DNA of 41,916 nucleotides from an uncultured Acetatifactor sp. (GTDB lineage Bacteria; Bacillota; Clostridia; Lachnospirales; Lachnospiraceae). Made by a program: the position numbers and the translations under genes. The stretch is from positions 1 through 41,916 of the forward strand of contig CAJTLR010000018.1 of NCBI GenBank assembly GCA_910577185.1, given 5' to 3'. Every line of letters starts with the position of its first letter. The first letter of the stretch is position 1. Shown piece by piece: positions 34,229 to 41,916 of this stretch. Below the pieces are notes generated by a model that ran no database searches, was not told where the DNA came from, and was given only the letters and a program-made list of their open reading frames with translations.

Positions 34229-34245
34229 TAGATGACTGTCATCTA
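34229..34245. promoter_or_regulatory. 17-bp perfect palindrome over the DUF3048 promoter -35
   Basis: TAGATGACTGTCATCTA has 8-bp arms around a single T and covers the -35 hexamer ATGACT (34232-34237). The geometry suits a dimeric repressor. Confidence 0.5.
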
Positions 34246-34260
34246 CATTTATGGTAAAAT
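34232..34260 (+). promoter_or_regulatory. Promoter of the DUF3048 lipoprotein gene
   Basis: ATGACT (34232-34237), 17 nt, TAAAAT (34255-34260) with an upstream TGG (extended -10). The start would be near 34267, with a ~72-nt leader. Confidence 0.55.
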
Positions 34261-34338
34261 GGAGGGTAACCTCAGTGGGTCCCCTTGTTCATTGAGGGCA
34301 ATGATTTGTGAGTCATTTTATACAACAGGAGAGTAATC

Positions 34339-35490
34339 ATGAAAAAAATAATACCGCACCTTTTTCTTTTAGCTGTCCTCATGGTGTTCACTGCCTGCGG
34401 ACGGGAAGATGATATACCAAATCCGATTATCACGGACCCTGACCCCTCCCCCGGTGTTTCTTCCCCCCTGCCAACCTCCGCCCCTGATTCCACATCACCG
34501 GCTGTTGTCACAGAGGATGATTCCAAACCCCCCAGGGAGGGTATGGTGCGCAGCCACCTGACAAATGAATGGGTGGATGTGGACGTTGCCACCACCCGCC
34601 CTATCGCCGTGATGATTCCCAACGAAAGCGGCGCTGTCCCCCACTACAATCTCTCCAAGGCTTCCGTTCTGTATGAAGCCAATGTGGAAGGCCGCATGAC
34701 CAGAATGATGGGAATCTATGAGGACTGGGAAAAACTTGACAAAATCGGAAATGTCCGGAGCCTGCGGGCCTATTATGCATACTGGGCTTTTGAATGGGAT
34801 GCTTTTATCGTGCATCTGGGCGGTCCCTTCTTTATCAACGAACTGATTGCGGAACCGAACACCCAGAATATAGATGGCCTTCTTGGTACAGATTCCGCCG
34901 CATTTTTCCGTTCCACAGACCGTTCTTCTCCCCATAATGCCTATGCTACCGGCAATGGCCTGGCAAATGTGGCCGAGAGAAAAGGATATTCCCTCAGTTT
35001 CAGGGGACTGGATGACGCGGAGCATTTCCGCTTTACCAGTAAACTGAATCCGAATACCCTGGAGCAATACAATAACGACGCAAAAAATGCCACTTATATT
35101 GACATGTCCGGCTGTTATCCCCTGACAAGATGCTACTTTGAATACAACGAGGAGGATGGCCTTTACTACCGCTCCCAGCATTTGTCCGGCAGCACGGACG
35201 GTCCCCACATAGACGGCGCCACCGGAGAACAGCTGACTTTTAAAAATATCCTGGTACAGTATACAAAATATGAAGAACTGGGGGAAGAGTATCTGGCGTT
35301 CCAGTGCCATGACACCACCAGGGATGGCTGGTTTTTCACGAACGGAAAGGGAATTCATGTCAAATGGGAAAAGACCAGTGATTACGGTGCCACCAGATAT
35401 TATGATGACTTTGGGAATGAAATTACCCTCAACACCGGAAAAACCATGATCTGTATTGTGGAAGAAGGAGATAATTTCACATTCCGCTGA
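34339..35490 (+). CDS. DUF3048 (YerB-like) lipoprotein
   Basis: A 383-residue lipoprotein, the only + strand gene. The signal peptide MKKIIPHLFLLAVLMVFTAC ends in the lipobox Cys at residue 20. A Pro/Ser/Thr/Asp linker (about 25-65) follows. The DUF3048 body then begins at RPIAVMIPNESGAVPHYNLS and includes ILYEAN-like VLYEANVEGRMTRMMGIYED, GNVRSLRAYYAYWAFEWDA and TFKNILVQYT, all conserved in the family. The biochemical function of DUF3048 is not known to me; an extracellular envelope role is inferred from the anchor. CAGGAG lies 8 nt before the ATG. A terminator follows 56 nt after the stop. Confidence 0.9.
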   Translation: MKKIIPHLFLLAVLMVFTACGREDDIPNPIITDPDPSPGVSSPLPTSAPDSTSPAVVTEDDSKPPREGMVRSHLTNEWVDVDVATTRPIAVMIPNESGAVPHYNLSKASVLYEANVEGRMTRMMGIYEDWEKLDKIGNVRSLRAYYAYWAFEWDAFIVHLGGPFFINELIAEPNTQNIDGLLGTDSAAFFRSTDRSSPHNAYATGNGLANVAERKGYSLSFRGLDDAEHFRFTSKLNPNTLEQYNNDAKNATYIDMSGCYPLTRCYFEYNEEDGLYYRSQHLSGSTDGPHIDGATGEQLTFKNILVQYTKYEELGEEYLAFQCHDTTRDGWFFTNGKGIHVKWEKTSDYGATRYYDDFGNEITLNTGKTMICIVEEGDNFTFR

Positions 35491-35546
35491 GGCATGTCCC
35501 TTTCTGCCGCAGCATATTTCCTCTTCTGCGCAGGGCTGTGAACGCA

Positions 35547-35574
35547 AAAGCGCCGGATGCTGCCGGCGCTTTTT
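35547..35574. terminator. Bidirectional terminator between DUF3048 and HPr genes
   Basis: AAAAGCGCCGG, a 6-nt loop, CCGGCGCTTTTT: an 8-bp GC stem with A- and T-runs on either side, so it can end both convergent transcripts. Confidence 0.88.
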
Positions 35575-35586
35575 CTTCTGTACAAT

Positions 35587-35850
35587 TTATTCACCAAGTC
35601 CGCTTTCCACTGCATGAACCAGTGCTTTCAGGGCTTCCTGTTCGTCTTCTCCCTCACAGGTAAATTCAATCTCGTCACCGCTCTTTACGCAGGCTCCAAG
35701 CACGCTCAAAACGCTTTTTGCATTTGCCGTGTTGTCCCTGAACTGAAATGTAATCAGTGACTTAAACTGCATTGCTTCTTTACACAAAATTCCCGCCGGT
35801 CTGAGATGCAAGCCAGTAGGATTCTTGATCACAACTTTCTGACTTACCAT
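35587..35850 (-). CDS. ptsH: HPr-family phosphocarrier protein
   Basis: An 87-residue HPr. NPTGLHLRPAG places the phosphorylatable histidine at residue 15, and NAKSVLSVLGACVKSG places the regulatory serine at 46, the site used by HPr kinase in Firmicutes. It can therefore serve both PTS phosphate transfer and carbon catabolite control. The ATG at 35850 with GGAGGAAGG upstream was chosen over a longer frame. No enzyme I or sugar permease gene is adjacent, so whether this is the main HPr or a paralogue (Crh-like, though it keeps His15) cannot be told here. It has its own promoter and a structured leader. Confidence 0.93.
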   Translation of the reverse strand: MVSQKVVIKNPTGLHLRPAGILCKEAMQFKSLITFQFRDNTANAKSVLSVLGACVKSGDEIEFTCEGEDEQEALKALVHAVESGLGE

Positions 35851-35907
35851 TTTATCCTTCCTCCAATTTGTTTTTCCCCATAAAATTCCTATGCCTTTCC
35901 GTAACCT

Positions 35908-35950
35908 GCGAATTTGGGCCACCGGCACAAATTTGCGTGCGAAAATTTAT
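35908..35950 (-). repeat. Dispersed hairpin element, copy 2 (HPr leader)
   Basis: Same three blocks as the element at 18740-18781: ATAAATTTTC, 4 nt, GCAAATTTGTGC, 5 nt, GCCCAAATTCGC (minus strand). The stem is conserved while loop and spacer bases differ. It falls inside the predicted HPr 5' untranslated region. Confidence 0.7.
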
Positions 35951-35972
35951 TTTCCACACTACCTTCACTTTT

Positions 35973-36001
35973 AGGATACCATGACTGTCACGGAAATACA
36001 A
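35973..36001 (-). promoter_or_regulatory. Promoter of the HPr gene
   Basis: TTGTAT (35996-36001), 17 nt, TATCCT (35973-35978) with upstream TGG (minus strand). The start near 35966 gives a ~115-nt leader containing the hairpin element. Confidence 0.5.
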
Positions 36002-36014
36002 GCTTAAAATAAGG

Positions 36015-37364
36015 TCAAAACATGACATCCTGAATCAGGTTTGCCAGTTTCTCTGCCTCCTGGCAGATAACCTGCTGATCCTTTCCCTCAATCATGACAC
36101 GTACCAAAGGCTCCGTCCCGGAAGGCCTGATCAGCACCCTGCCCTCCCCGGCAAACTTCTCCTCCAGCCTCCTGACAGCCTGGGCAATTACCGGATACTC
36201 CATGTATTTCTCTTTCTTGTGGTTTGCAACTTTCGCATTCACAAGCGCCTGGGGCAGTACTTCCATAACACCCGCAAGCTCCGAAAGACTCTTTCCCGTC
36301 TCCACCAAAACCTCCAGCAGATGCAGTGCGCTGAGCAGGCCATCCCCCGTGGTATTCTCATCCAGGAAAATGATATGGCCCGACTGTTCTCCTCCCAGGC
36401 TTGCGCCGATCTCCTTCATGCGCTCCAGCACATAGCGGTCTCCTACCTTGGTCTGTTCTATGGTCATCCCCTGCCGCTTTCCCATCAGGAAAAATCCCAG
36501 ATTGCTCATCACAGTGGCCACAATGGTATTTTTCTTCAGGTTACCGCTGTCTTTCATGTAGTTGCCCACAATTGCCATGATCTGGTCGCCGTCCACAATA
36601 TCACCGTTTTCGTCCACCGCCAGCAGTCTGTCAGCATCCCCGTCAAAAGCCAGCCCCAGACTTGCCTTCTCGTATACCACACGGGCCTGAAGCTCTGCCA
36701 TATGAGTGGAACCGCAGTTGGAATTAATATTGGCGCCGTCGGGATTATTATGTATGGCCACAACGCTGGCTCCCAGTTCCTTCAGCGCCTCCACGGAAGT
36801 GTAGTAGGCAGCGCCTTCCGCACAGTCCACAACAATCCTGATGCCCTCCAGATTAACCGGTACTGACTGTATCGCATGATTAATGTATTCTTCCCTGGCA
36901 TCGGTGCGGTATTTTACTTTCCCTACCGCAGTTCCCGTGGGAAATTTGATACCCGGCATGTTATGAGTGATCAGATGCTCTATCTCATCTTCCAGCTCAT
37001 CGGGCAGCTTATATCCATCCCCGTCAAAAAACTTGATCCCGTTAAACTCCACCGGATTGTGTGAGGCAGATATCACCACTCCCGCATCCACTTTGTACTT
37101 CTGGGTCAGATATGCTACTGCAGGAGTCGGAAGCACTCCCACATATACACAGTTCGCTCCCACGGAACATGCGCCTGCCATAAGGGCGTTTGCAAGCATA
37201 TCCCCGGAAATTCTGGTATCACACCCCACCATAATGGTGGGTTTATGCGCCTTTTCCTTTGTCAGTACATAAGCTCCGGCCTGCCCCAGCTGCATGGCAA
37301 GCATGGGCGTGAGTTCCTCATTGGCAATCCCTCTTACGCCGTCTGTTCCAAATAATCTGGCCAT
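36015..37364 (-). CDS. glmM: Phosphoglucosamine mutase
   Basis: A 449-residue alpha-D-phosphohexomutase that interconverts glucosamine-6-phosphate and glucosamine-1-phosphate, feeding UDP-GlcNAc for peptidoglycan and the glycans encoded in this window. It has the start MARLFGTDGVRGIAN, the phosphoserine loop VISASHNP (Ser101), the metal loop FDGDADR, the sugar loop GGEQSGH and the phosphate-binding RPSGTEPLVR. Length is standard. It starts 3 nt after cdaR ends, so it shares that operon. In other Firmicutes GlmM binds and inhibits CdaA, which fits this clustering. Confidence 0.97.
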   Translation of the reverse strand: MARLFGTDGVRGIANEELTPMLAMQLGQAGAYVLTKEKAHKPTIMVGCDTRISGDMLANALMAGACSVGANCVYVGVLPTPAVAYLTQKYKVDAGVVISASHNPVEFNGIKFFDGDGYKLPDELEDEIEHLITHNMPGIKFPTGTAVGKVKYRTDAREEYINHAIQSVPVNLEGIRIVVDCAEGAAYYTSVEALKELGASVVAIHNNPDGANINSNCGSTHMAELQARVVYEKASLGLAFDGDADRLLAVDENGDIVDGDQIMAIVGNYMKDSGNLKKNTIVATVMSNLGFFLMGKRQGMTIEQTKVGDRYVLERMKEIGASLGGEQSGHIIFLDENTTGDGLLSALHLLEVLVETGKSLSELAGVMEVLPQALVNAKVANHKKEKYMEYPVIAQAVRRLEEKFAGEGRVLIRPSGTEPLVRVMIEGKDQQVICQEAEKLANLIQDVMF

Positions 37365-37367
37365 TCC

Positions 37368-38699
37368 TTATTCCTCATCCTCCTCTATCCTGACAATATT
37401 TACTTTGACTGTTACTTCACCTTCTATATTCACATGATCCGTAATCGTAAAATCCACAGGAATGTCATAGGCCCCGTTGGCAACCGATGCCATGTTGCGT
37501 GACTGCATCCACTTTCCTATGTCCACAGTCCCTCCTATGGCATTCTGGTCCACTGCCGATACATTGGCGCCCAGTCCGGAAATCCGCAGCCGGATCGCCC
37601 CCTGTCCTTCTGTCAGCGCCGCGTCATACCCGGCCGGAAGATTGGTCAATGTTATATTGGCCTCCGGAATCACCAGGGTTCTCCCTGCTTCCTCCTCAAT
37701 GGCCACACGTACCGTTATTCTGCCGTTAAACCCACTGTCTGCCAGAATCACATTGTTATCCAGGTATTTTCTGATATCAATGGTTTTTTCATAGTCCTCG
37801 TCTTTGTCTGTAATATCCAGTTCTCTCTCCGGTATGGTCACTTTGGTGATATCTGCCAGAGTCGCTGCCGACCCTGCAATCATCACCGTGGGACGATCAC
37901 ATATGATCTCGCCGGTGGCAAGATATCCCTCGGCGGGAGTCCCCGTGTAATTCAACTCAAAAGGCACTTCCTTGGTGGCAAGCACACGCACTTCCATGTG
38001 GATACTGTCCACATTCTTTGTAATCCGGGAATCGTCAAGCATCTGACCTTCCACATTATAAAAGCGCACATCCACATTTCCGGATACATTCTCCGTGGCT
38101 CCGGTCACATCAATCTCCAGTCCCACGTAGCTGATCTTTTCCACCACAGACTGGGGCCCCAGTACCTCTACCCGCGTCTGTTCACTGCTGACGCCGGCTA
38201 CCATATAGCCCTCTGCCACTTCTCCCACCGTGTTGTGCCGGACATTAACCCATTTTTTGGCCTTTTCCTCCACATTCAGGCTCATCAGCTCCGGACTGCA
38301 TGTGACACTGCTGATCTCCACATCCTCATTCAGGACCCTGCAGGAGATGGCTATGGTATTTACCTCTGTCAGCCTGCTCACATCCGCTTCCGCAACAATA
38401 TCGGAGGATCTGAGCTGATTGATCACATTTCTCGGCGCTTCCACCGTGACACGCACTTTATCCGTATTATCCTTGATATCGTAGATTTTGTCCCCTGCTT
38501 CCAGCAGTTCCGTATTGATCAGATTTACCTGAATGCCGGAAAATGTCACGGAATCCTTAGGATTGCTGATCATAACCACCAGAAACCAGATAACCACCGC
38601 AAAAACAACGGAAATCAGCTTCAGCCCAAGATTATTCAGCAGTCTCTTTCCTATCTTTTTTCTTGCCTTTTCCCTTACGTCTGTGCCTGCCCTTTGCAT
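37368..38699 (-). CDS. cdaR: CdaR (YbbR-domain regulator of the diadenylate cyclase)
   Basis: A 443-residue membrane-anchored protein. A basic N-terminus (EKARKKIGKRLLNN) and one transmembrane helix (LKLISVVFAVVIWFLVVMI) are followed by about four extracellular YbbR repeats. The repeats recur as xVxVxGPxxVVEKI/ISYVGLEIDV-type strands. CdaR modulates CdaA activity from outside the membrane. The start at 38699 has GGAG 6 nt upstream and overlaps cdaA by 68 nt; an ATG at 38711 is the alternative. The order cdaA-cdaR-glmM is the standard Firmicutes arrangement. Confidence 0.93.
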   Translation of the reverse strand: MQRAGTDVREKARKKIGKRLLNNLGLKLISVVFAVVIWFLVVMISNPKDSVTFSGIQVNLINTELLEAGDKIYDIKDNTDKVRVTVEAPRNVINQLRSSDIVAEADVSRLTEVNTIAISCRVLNEDVEISSVTCSPELMSLNVEEKAKKWVNVRHNTVGEVAEGYMVAGVSSEQTRVEVLGPQSVVEKISYVGLEIDVTGATENVSGNVDVRFYNVEGQMLDDSRITKNVDSIHMEVRVLATKEVPFELNYTGTPAEGYLATGEIICDRPTVMIAGSAATLADITKVTIPERELDITDKDEDYEKTIDIRKYLDNNVILADSGFNGRITVRVAIEEEAGRTLVIPEANITLTNLPAGYDAALTEGQGAIRLRISGLGANVSAVDQNAIGGTVDIGKWMQSRNMASVANGAYDIPVDFTITDHVNIEGEVTVKVNIVRIEEDEE

Positions 38700-39528
38700 C
38701 CTCTTCTCCATTCATATTCATAATCTCCCGCATTTTTTCCTTGAGAATCTCCGAATTTAAATGTCTCTGCAATTCCCCCTCATAAGCCATGCTGATACCG
38801 CCCGTCTCCTCGGATACGATCAGCGTCAGGGAATCCGTCGCCTCGGAAATGCCCACACCCGCCCGGTGCCTGGTGCCCAGATCCTTGCTCAGATCCAGAT
38901 TGTCTGACAACGGCAGGTAGCAGGTAGCATATGTCACCCGGTTGCCCCGGATAATGACAGCCCCGTCATGAAGCGGTGTATTATGTTCAAAAATATTGAT
39001 CAGCAGCTGGCATGTCACCACGCCATCCACCTCAATACCGGTGCGCTCATAATCCTTCAGGGACTCGTTTCTCTCCACCACGATCAGCGCTCCGGTTTTT
39101 ACCTTTCCCATTTCCACGCAGGCCCTTACAATCTCATTCACAGTCTTCTCTGTAAAAGCGCTTTCCTTCTTTCCGGCGGATCCCGAAAATCCAATGGACG
39201 GCAGAAAGTTCTTCTCACCGAGCTGTTCCAGTGCCTGGCGCAGTTCCGGCTGCAGGACAACAATAATTGCCGTCACGGCAAAGCTCAGTACATTTTCCGT
39301 GATCCACATGATATTGGTCATGTGCATAAAATTTACCACCAGCAGGAAAAGGCAGATAACAATCAGCCCCTTCAGCATCCTCCATGATCTGGTGGTTTTC
39401 ATCCATGCCAGAATATAGTATACCAGAAAAGCGATAATCAGGATTTCAAACACATCATATAAATCCACCGTATTGGCATACGTTTTGACATCTTTCAGAT
39501 ATTCATCTGCCTTTTCAACCCACTGCAT
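38632..39528 (-). CDS. cdaA: Diadenylate cyclase CdaA
   Basis: A 298-residue membrane diadenylate cyclase making c-di-AMP from two ATP. Three N-terminal helices (about 25-90) precede the DAC domain, which shows PLHDGAVIIRG and GTRHRAGVGISEATDS, the DGA and RHR catalytic motifs. The basic C-terminal tail (GRHRRKGKGKKKDRKE) is longer than in some homologues. It follows the polytopic membrane protein gene by 38 nt, with AGGACT upstream of the ATG. It is likely to link wall precursor supply to osmolyte and envelope homeostasis. Confidence 0.97.
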   Translation of the reverse strand: MQWVEKADEYLKDVKTYANTVDLYDVFEILIIAFLVYYILAWMKTTRSWRMLKGLIVICLFLLVVNFMHMTNIMWITENVLSFAVTAIIVVLQPELRQALEQLGEKNFLPSIGFSGSAGKKESAFTEKTVNEIVRACVEMGKVKTGALIVVERNESLKDYERTGIEVDGVVTCQLLINIFEHNTPLHDGAVIIRGNRVTYATCYLPLSDNLDLSKDLGTRHRAGVGISEATDSLTLIVSEETGGISMAYEGELQRHLNSEILKEKMREIMNMNGEEDAKGRHRRKGKGKKKDRKETAE

Positions 39529-39566
39529 TTTTATCAGTCCTACTTTTTCATAATCTCAGCCCAAAC

Positions 39567-40706
39567 TTAAGGCCACTCTTCCTCTTCATCAAAATCATTC
39601 TGCAGATCAGCGGCATTGCTGATTGTCATGCTTCTGCGCTCACCGCGGCCCTGGGTTCCTCCCGCCCGGGACGATCGGCTCTGTCCGGGGCCGGTTCTCT
39701 CCATGGTCACATTTCTGGCATCCGGCCTGCTTCCCTGACCGGAAGCATTCCCTCTGGCTCCTGCCGCTCCCTCCCTTGTCCTCTGGGAGTTAATTCTTTT
39801 CACTGTCCTGGTGGATACGTTGACAGTCATCTTCGGTATCGCTTTCACATAGTAATAGTACTCGTCATCCTCAAACTGTACTCTCTCCGTGCGTCCATAG
39901 TCCACGCAAAACCGGAAAAATTCAATCACTTTTGCAACCAGTATGGCAAGCAGGGAACCCAGCAGCACACTTCCCACGGAAAGGTTGATCTCATACAGCA
40001 GATCCCCTATCAGAAGAACCACCACATTCACCATGGCACCCGCAATCATGGCTATGGTCCACGCATAGTTGATGGGCAGTCTCCGGAGCAGGTAAACCAC
40101 CAGCACCGTGATGGCAAATGCCACGATTATCACCAGCATTGCCTTATTTTCCAGAATATTTTCCACCATCATCCGGACTTTTGCCAGCGCGTCCTCATCA
40201 CTCATGGTCCTGATGTTGGGCGCGCTCTCAATCACCATCTCCAACAGATAGAACACGGCCACACCACAGCCAACCGATACCATGGAAGATGGAACGCACA
40301 CCAGTCCCACCACTATGGGTATCACATAAGGCACCTTCATCGCACATAAGAGGGGAGTAAACACCACCACAAGAGAATCTCTGGGGCTAAAGCGGAAAAA
40401 CAGCAGATACATAATCAGGTACATACACAATCCCACCAGCGCAACTTCCATGGACAGCGCATACATATGCATCAGGCTGAAAACAGCGGCTAACAGCACC
40501 ATGATTCCAACCGGCAGAAAGGAGCACGCCAGGGCAGCTATCAGCACAATGCTGATATCGTCAAGCTGTGTCATGTAACCCATTCTGCCATTCAAAGTAT
40601 TGAAAGCGATAAAAGCCAGCAGAAACTTCACCACCGGCACAATAAATGTGCCGAATTTGCTGTATATCAGCTTTAATCTCTCTCTCATTTCCAGTAAAAC
40701 TGTCAT
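39567..40706 (-). CDS. Uncharacterised polytopic membrane protein upstream of cdaA
   Basis: A 379-residue protein with about eight or nine hydrophobic segments in residues 15-270, e.g. VVKFLLAFIAFNTL, ISIVLIAALACSFLPVGIMV, MLVIIVAFAITVLVVYLL and GSVLLGSLLAILVAKVIEFF. A ~110-residue cytoplasmic-looking tail is rich in Arg, Gly and Ser (about 310-360) and ends acidic (DFDEEEEWP). No transporter ATP-binding partner or catalytic motif is visible. The ATG has GGAGG 5-6 nt upstream. The tight order with the 128-residue membrane protein and cdaA suggests a shared envelope function (inference). Confidence 0.85.
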   Translation of the reverse strand: MTVLLEMRERLKLIYSKFGTFIVPVVKFLLAFIAFNTLNGRMGYMTQLDDISIVLIAALACSFLPVGIMVLLAAVFSLMHMYALSMEVALVGLCMYLIMYLLFFRFSPRDSLVVVFTPLLCAMKVPYVIPIVVGLVCVPSSMVSVGCGVAVFYLLEMVIESAPNIRTMSDEDALAKVRMMVENILENKAMLVIIVAFAITVLVVYLLRRLPINYAWTIAMIAGAMVNVVVLLIGDLLYEINLSVGSVLLGSLLAILVAKVIEFFRFCVDYGRTERVQFEDDEYYYYVKAIPKMTVNVSTRTVKRINSQRTREGAAGARGNASGQGSRPDARNVTMERTGPGQSRSSRAGGTQGRGERRSMTISNAADLQNDFDEEEEWP

Positions 40707-40736
40707 TCTGACCTCCAGCCGGCCTTTCCCTTCCTT

Positions 40737-41123
40737 TTATTCATTGTAGAGGGAACCCAGCTTTTTTAAATTATGATAGTATTGTTTCAGACTTCTTTTT
40801 GCCGACGCGTACCGCCATGTGCACACAATGTAAGTAAGCAGGCCATAGCCCCCCACACCGACACAGAAGTATGTCAGGACATCCTTGGCAAAAGCCAGTA
40901 TGTCCATTTGATACAAATTCTTCAGGAATTCTTCGTAGTTGCAGAGCATGTAAAGGCCGAACACGATAAAAAATGCCATGATCGCACAGATGATGGATTT
41001 CAGTACCTGGACGGTAATGTAATCACTGCGGAAATAATTGCCGATCTTCACATTTCCCCTGCCTTCTCCCTGCTCGTAAGAAGCCATTCTTGTCATCAAA
41101 ATAATACGGTCTTCATTGAGCAT
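40737..41123 (-). CDS. Small two-helix membrane protein
   Basis: A 128-residue protein with two clear transmembrane helices (SIICAIMAFFIVFGLYMLC, about 42-60; VLTYFCVGVGGYGLLTYIVC, about 82-101). It has a basic cytoplasmic-looking tail (RYASAKRSLKQYYHNLKK). GGGAGGG lies 6 nt before the ATG. It starts 46 nt after the zinc-ribbon gene and is followed by the polytopic protein gene after 30 nt. I do not recognise the family. Confidence 0.8.
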   Translation of the reverse strand: MLNEDRIILMTRMASYEQGEGRGNVKIGNYFRSDYITVQVLKSIICAIMAFFIVFGLYMLCNYEEFLKNLYQMDILAFAKDVLTYFCVGVGGYGLLTYIVCTWRYASAKRSLKQYYHNLKKLGSLYNE

Positions 41124-41169
41124 ATTAACCCTCCCGGAAATCCGGCTGCCACGGCGCCAGTGCAGCCAT

Positions 41170-41577
41170 TCACTTCAAAAATCTCATCTTGGGCCCTTCT
41201 CCATCGTTTTTCTCAGGCTTCTGAAGGGTCTGCCTGCCCGACTTCAATGCATCCTGCAAATTTCGGGTCATATTTACGGCACATTTTTCACAGAACCGGC
41301 CGCTGCGGACAGGCTTCCCGCAAGACTCGCAGGTCAGATACATGGGGGAATCTGCCGAAAGTTCCAGGCGCCCTTCCCGCAGCCACTGGCGAATCTGTCC
41401 CGCGTCCACCTCGCACTCTTCTGCCACCTGCGGAATACCCGCGCCCTTGTTCTTCTGGATGTATTCTTTTACCTCCTGAAATTTTTTCTCCAGCTTTTCA
41501 CGGCAGGCAGGACATGTCACCGGACCTGTTACATAATTAAAAATACATCCGCAGCTTCTGCAATTCCTTACATTCAT
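41170..41577 (-). CDS. Flagellar-operon-type zinc-ribbon protein (TIGR03826/YvyF-like)
   Basis: A 135-residue protein with two zinc ribbons: CRSCGCIF...CPACREK at the N-terminus and CESCGKPVRSGRFCEKC near the C-terminus. Between them a helix-turn-helix-like stretch, GIPQVAEECEVDAGQIRQWL, resembles a MerR/DksA-like winged segment. This layout and the position just after comFC match YvyF of the Bacillus comF-flgM region. The ATG at 41577 has AGGAGG 5-6 nt upstream; the longer open frame upstream was rejected. It may be a regulator linked to motility genes elsewhere (inference). Confidence 0.85.
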   Translation of the reverse strand: MNVRNCRSCGCIFNYVTGPVTCPACREKLEKKFQEVKEYIQKNKGAGIPQVAEECEVDAGQIRQWLREGRLELSADSPMYLTCESCGKPVRSGRFCEKCAVNMTRNLQDALKSGRQTLQKPEKNDGEGPKMRFLK

Positions 41578-41725
41578 AATGTCCTCCTCTTCATGACAGT
41601 ACAACAAGGTCATCCCGCAGCAAAATACCTGTTGCACCAGTTCTGCCGCTGTCCTTCCGGCACCGGACCCATGGGAAAATTCCGGCTGCTGCGTTGTCTG
41701 AAAGTGCTTCCGGATTCTCCGGGGT

Positions 41726-41916
41726 TCAGATTCCTGCCCCGCAGGCCAGCGCAATGAAATAAATCTCTTTTACCCCGGCAGCCTTCAGCACCCCGGACAC
41801 TTCATCCATGGTACTGCCGGTAGTATAAATATCATCAACGACGATCACCTTCTCTAATTTTACATCATTTTCTATTATATTAAAAGCCTTTTTCAAATTA
41901 TTTTGCCTTTCCTGCG
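41726..41916 (-). CDS. comFC: ComFC phosphoribosyltransferase-like protein, C-terminal end, cut by window edge
   Basis: Only the last 62 codons plus two bases are in the window; the TGA is at 41726-41728. The fragment reads RQNNLKKAFNI, then the PRPP-binding loop VIVVDDIYTTGSTMDE, and ends FIALACGAGI. These are the conserved C-terminal features of ComF-family proteins needed for DNA uptake. The 148-nt gap to the zinc-ribbon gene contains only short GC-rich inverted repeats and no convincing terminator. Confidence 0.9.
   Translation of the reverse strand, partial: QERQNNLKKAFNIIENDVKLEKVIVVDDIYTTGSTMDEVSGVLKAAGVKEIYFIALACGAGI

Larger units (their letters stand above)
33997..34338. other. Divergent intergenic region between the GtrB-like and DUF3048 genes
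   Basis: A 342-nt AT-rich region without genes. It holds one promoter for each direction, a perfect inverted repeat (34157-34181) and a 17-bp palindrome (34229-34245). Confidence 0.7.

Noticed and set aside
38632..38699. Overlap of cdaA and cdaR as a possible annotation error
   Set aside because: Both frames are strongly supported by conserved domains; the overlapping part only encodes poorly conserved termini, and a ribosome binding site for cdaR lies inside cdaA.
1..41916. CRISPR array, tRNA, rRNA or intact insertion sequence
   Set aside because: I saw no regularly spaced repeats of array type, no tRNA or rRNA-like stretch, and no transposase motifs or terminal inverted repeats with target duplications on a read-through of both strands.

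Overview
This window looks like a chromosomal segment of a Gram-positive, moderately GC-balanced Clostridia, most likely Lachnospiraceae. Evidence: the cdaA-cdaR-glmM order, a ComFC / flagellar-operon zinc-ribbon pair, a DUF3048 lipoprotein, an EpsG-type polymerase, SigA-like promoters often with extended -10 elements, strong GGAGG ribosome binding sites, and a protein made only of the Spo0A DNA-binding domain. Genus assignment is inference. Every gene is on the minus strand except the DUF3048 lipoprotein, so the genes read from high to low coordinates.

Right end (35.5-41.9 kb): housekeeping block comFC (cut by the window edge), a TIGR03826-like zinc-ribbon protein, two uncharacterised membrane proteins, cdaA (c-di-AMP synthase), cdaR, glmM and an HPr gene. 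A bidirectional terminator separates HPr from the convergent DUF3048 gene. A GtrB-type polyprenyl-phosphate glycosyltransferase and the stand-alone Spo0A effector domain follow, ending in a clear terminator.

Middle (15.2-32.4 kb): an exopolysaccharide/capsule operon starting at an extended -10 promoter near 32.41 kb. It encodes two membrane proteins, GT2 and GT4 glycosyltransferases, a WcaJ/WbaP-type initiating transferase, a Wzz-like chain-length protein with a degenerate cytoplasmic domain, an EpsG-type polymerase, a secreted SH3/glucosaminidase protein, a lipoprotein with a Pro-Glu-Pro-Thr repeat tail, and a membrane FlaA1/PglF-type 4,6-dehydratase with its own promoter and long leader.

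Left (1-9.6 kb): a second glycan cluster with its own promoter. It has PseB, a DegT aminotransferase, a short PglC-like initiating transferase, a WbuB-like GT4, two LpxD-like acyltransferases, WbpD-like acetyltransferase, WbpA-like dehydrogenase, a polysaccharide deacetylase broken at a G7 tract, and the start of a WbpB-like oxidoreductase. The WbpA/B/D set points to a 2,3-diacetamido-2,3-dideoxy-uronic acid; PseB plus the aminotransferase points to a 4-amino-4,6-dideoxy-HexNAc.

Between the two glycan clusters (9.66-15.16 kb) sits a three-gene cassette with a near-consensus promoter: a ~700-residue protein I do not recognise, a ParA/MinD-like deviant-Walker ATPase, and a 743-residue HD-domain protein with a zinc-knuckle insert. 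None looks like a sugar gene. This is the best candidate for an undescribed system. No tRNA, rRNA, CRISPR array or intact insertion sequence was seen.
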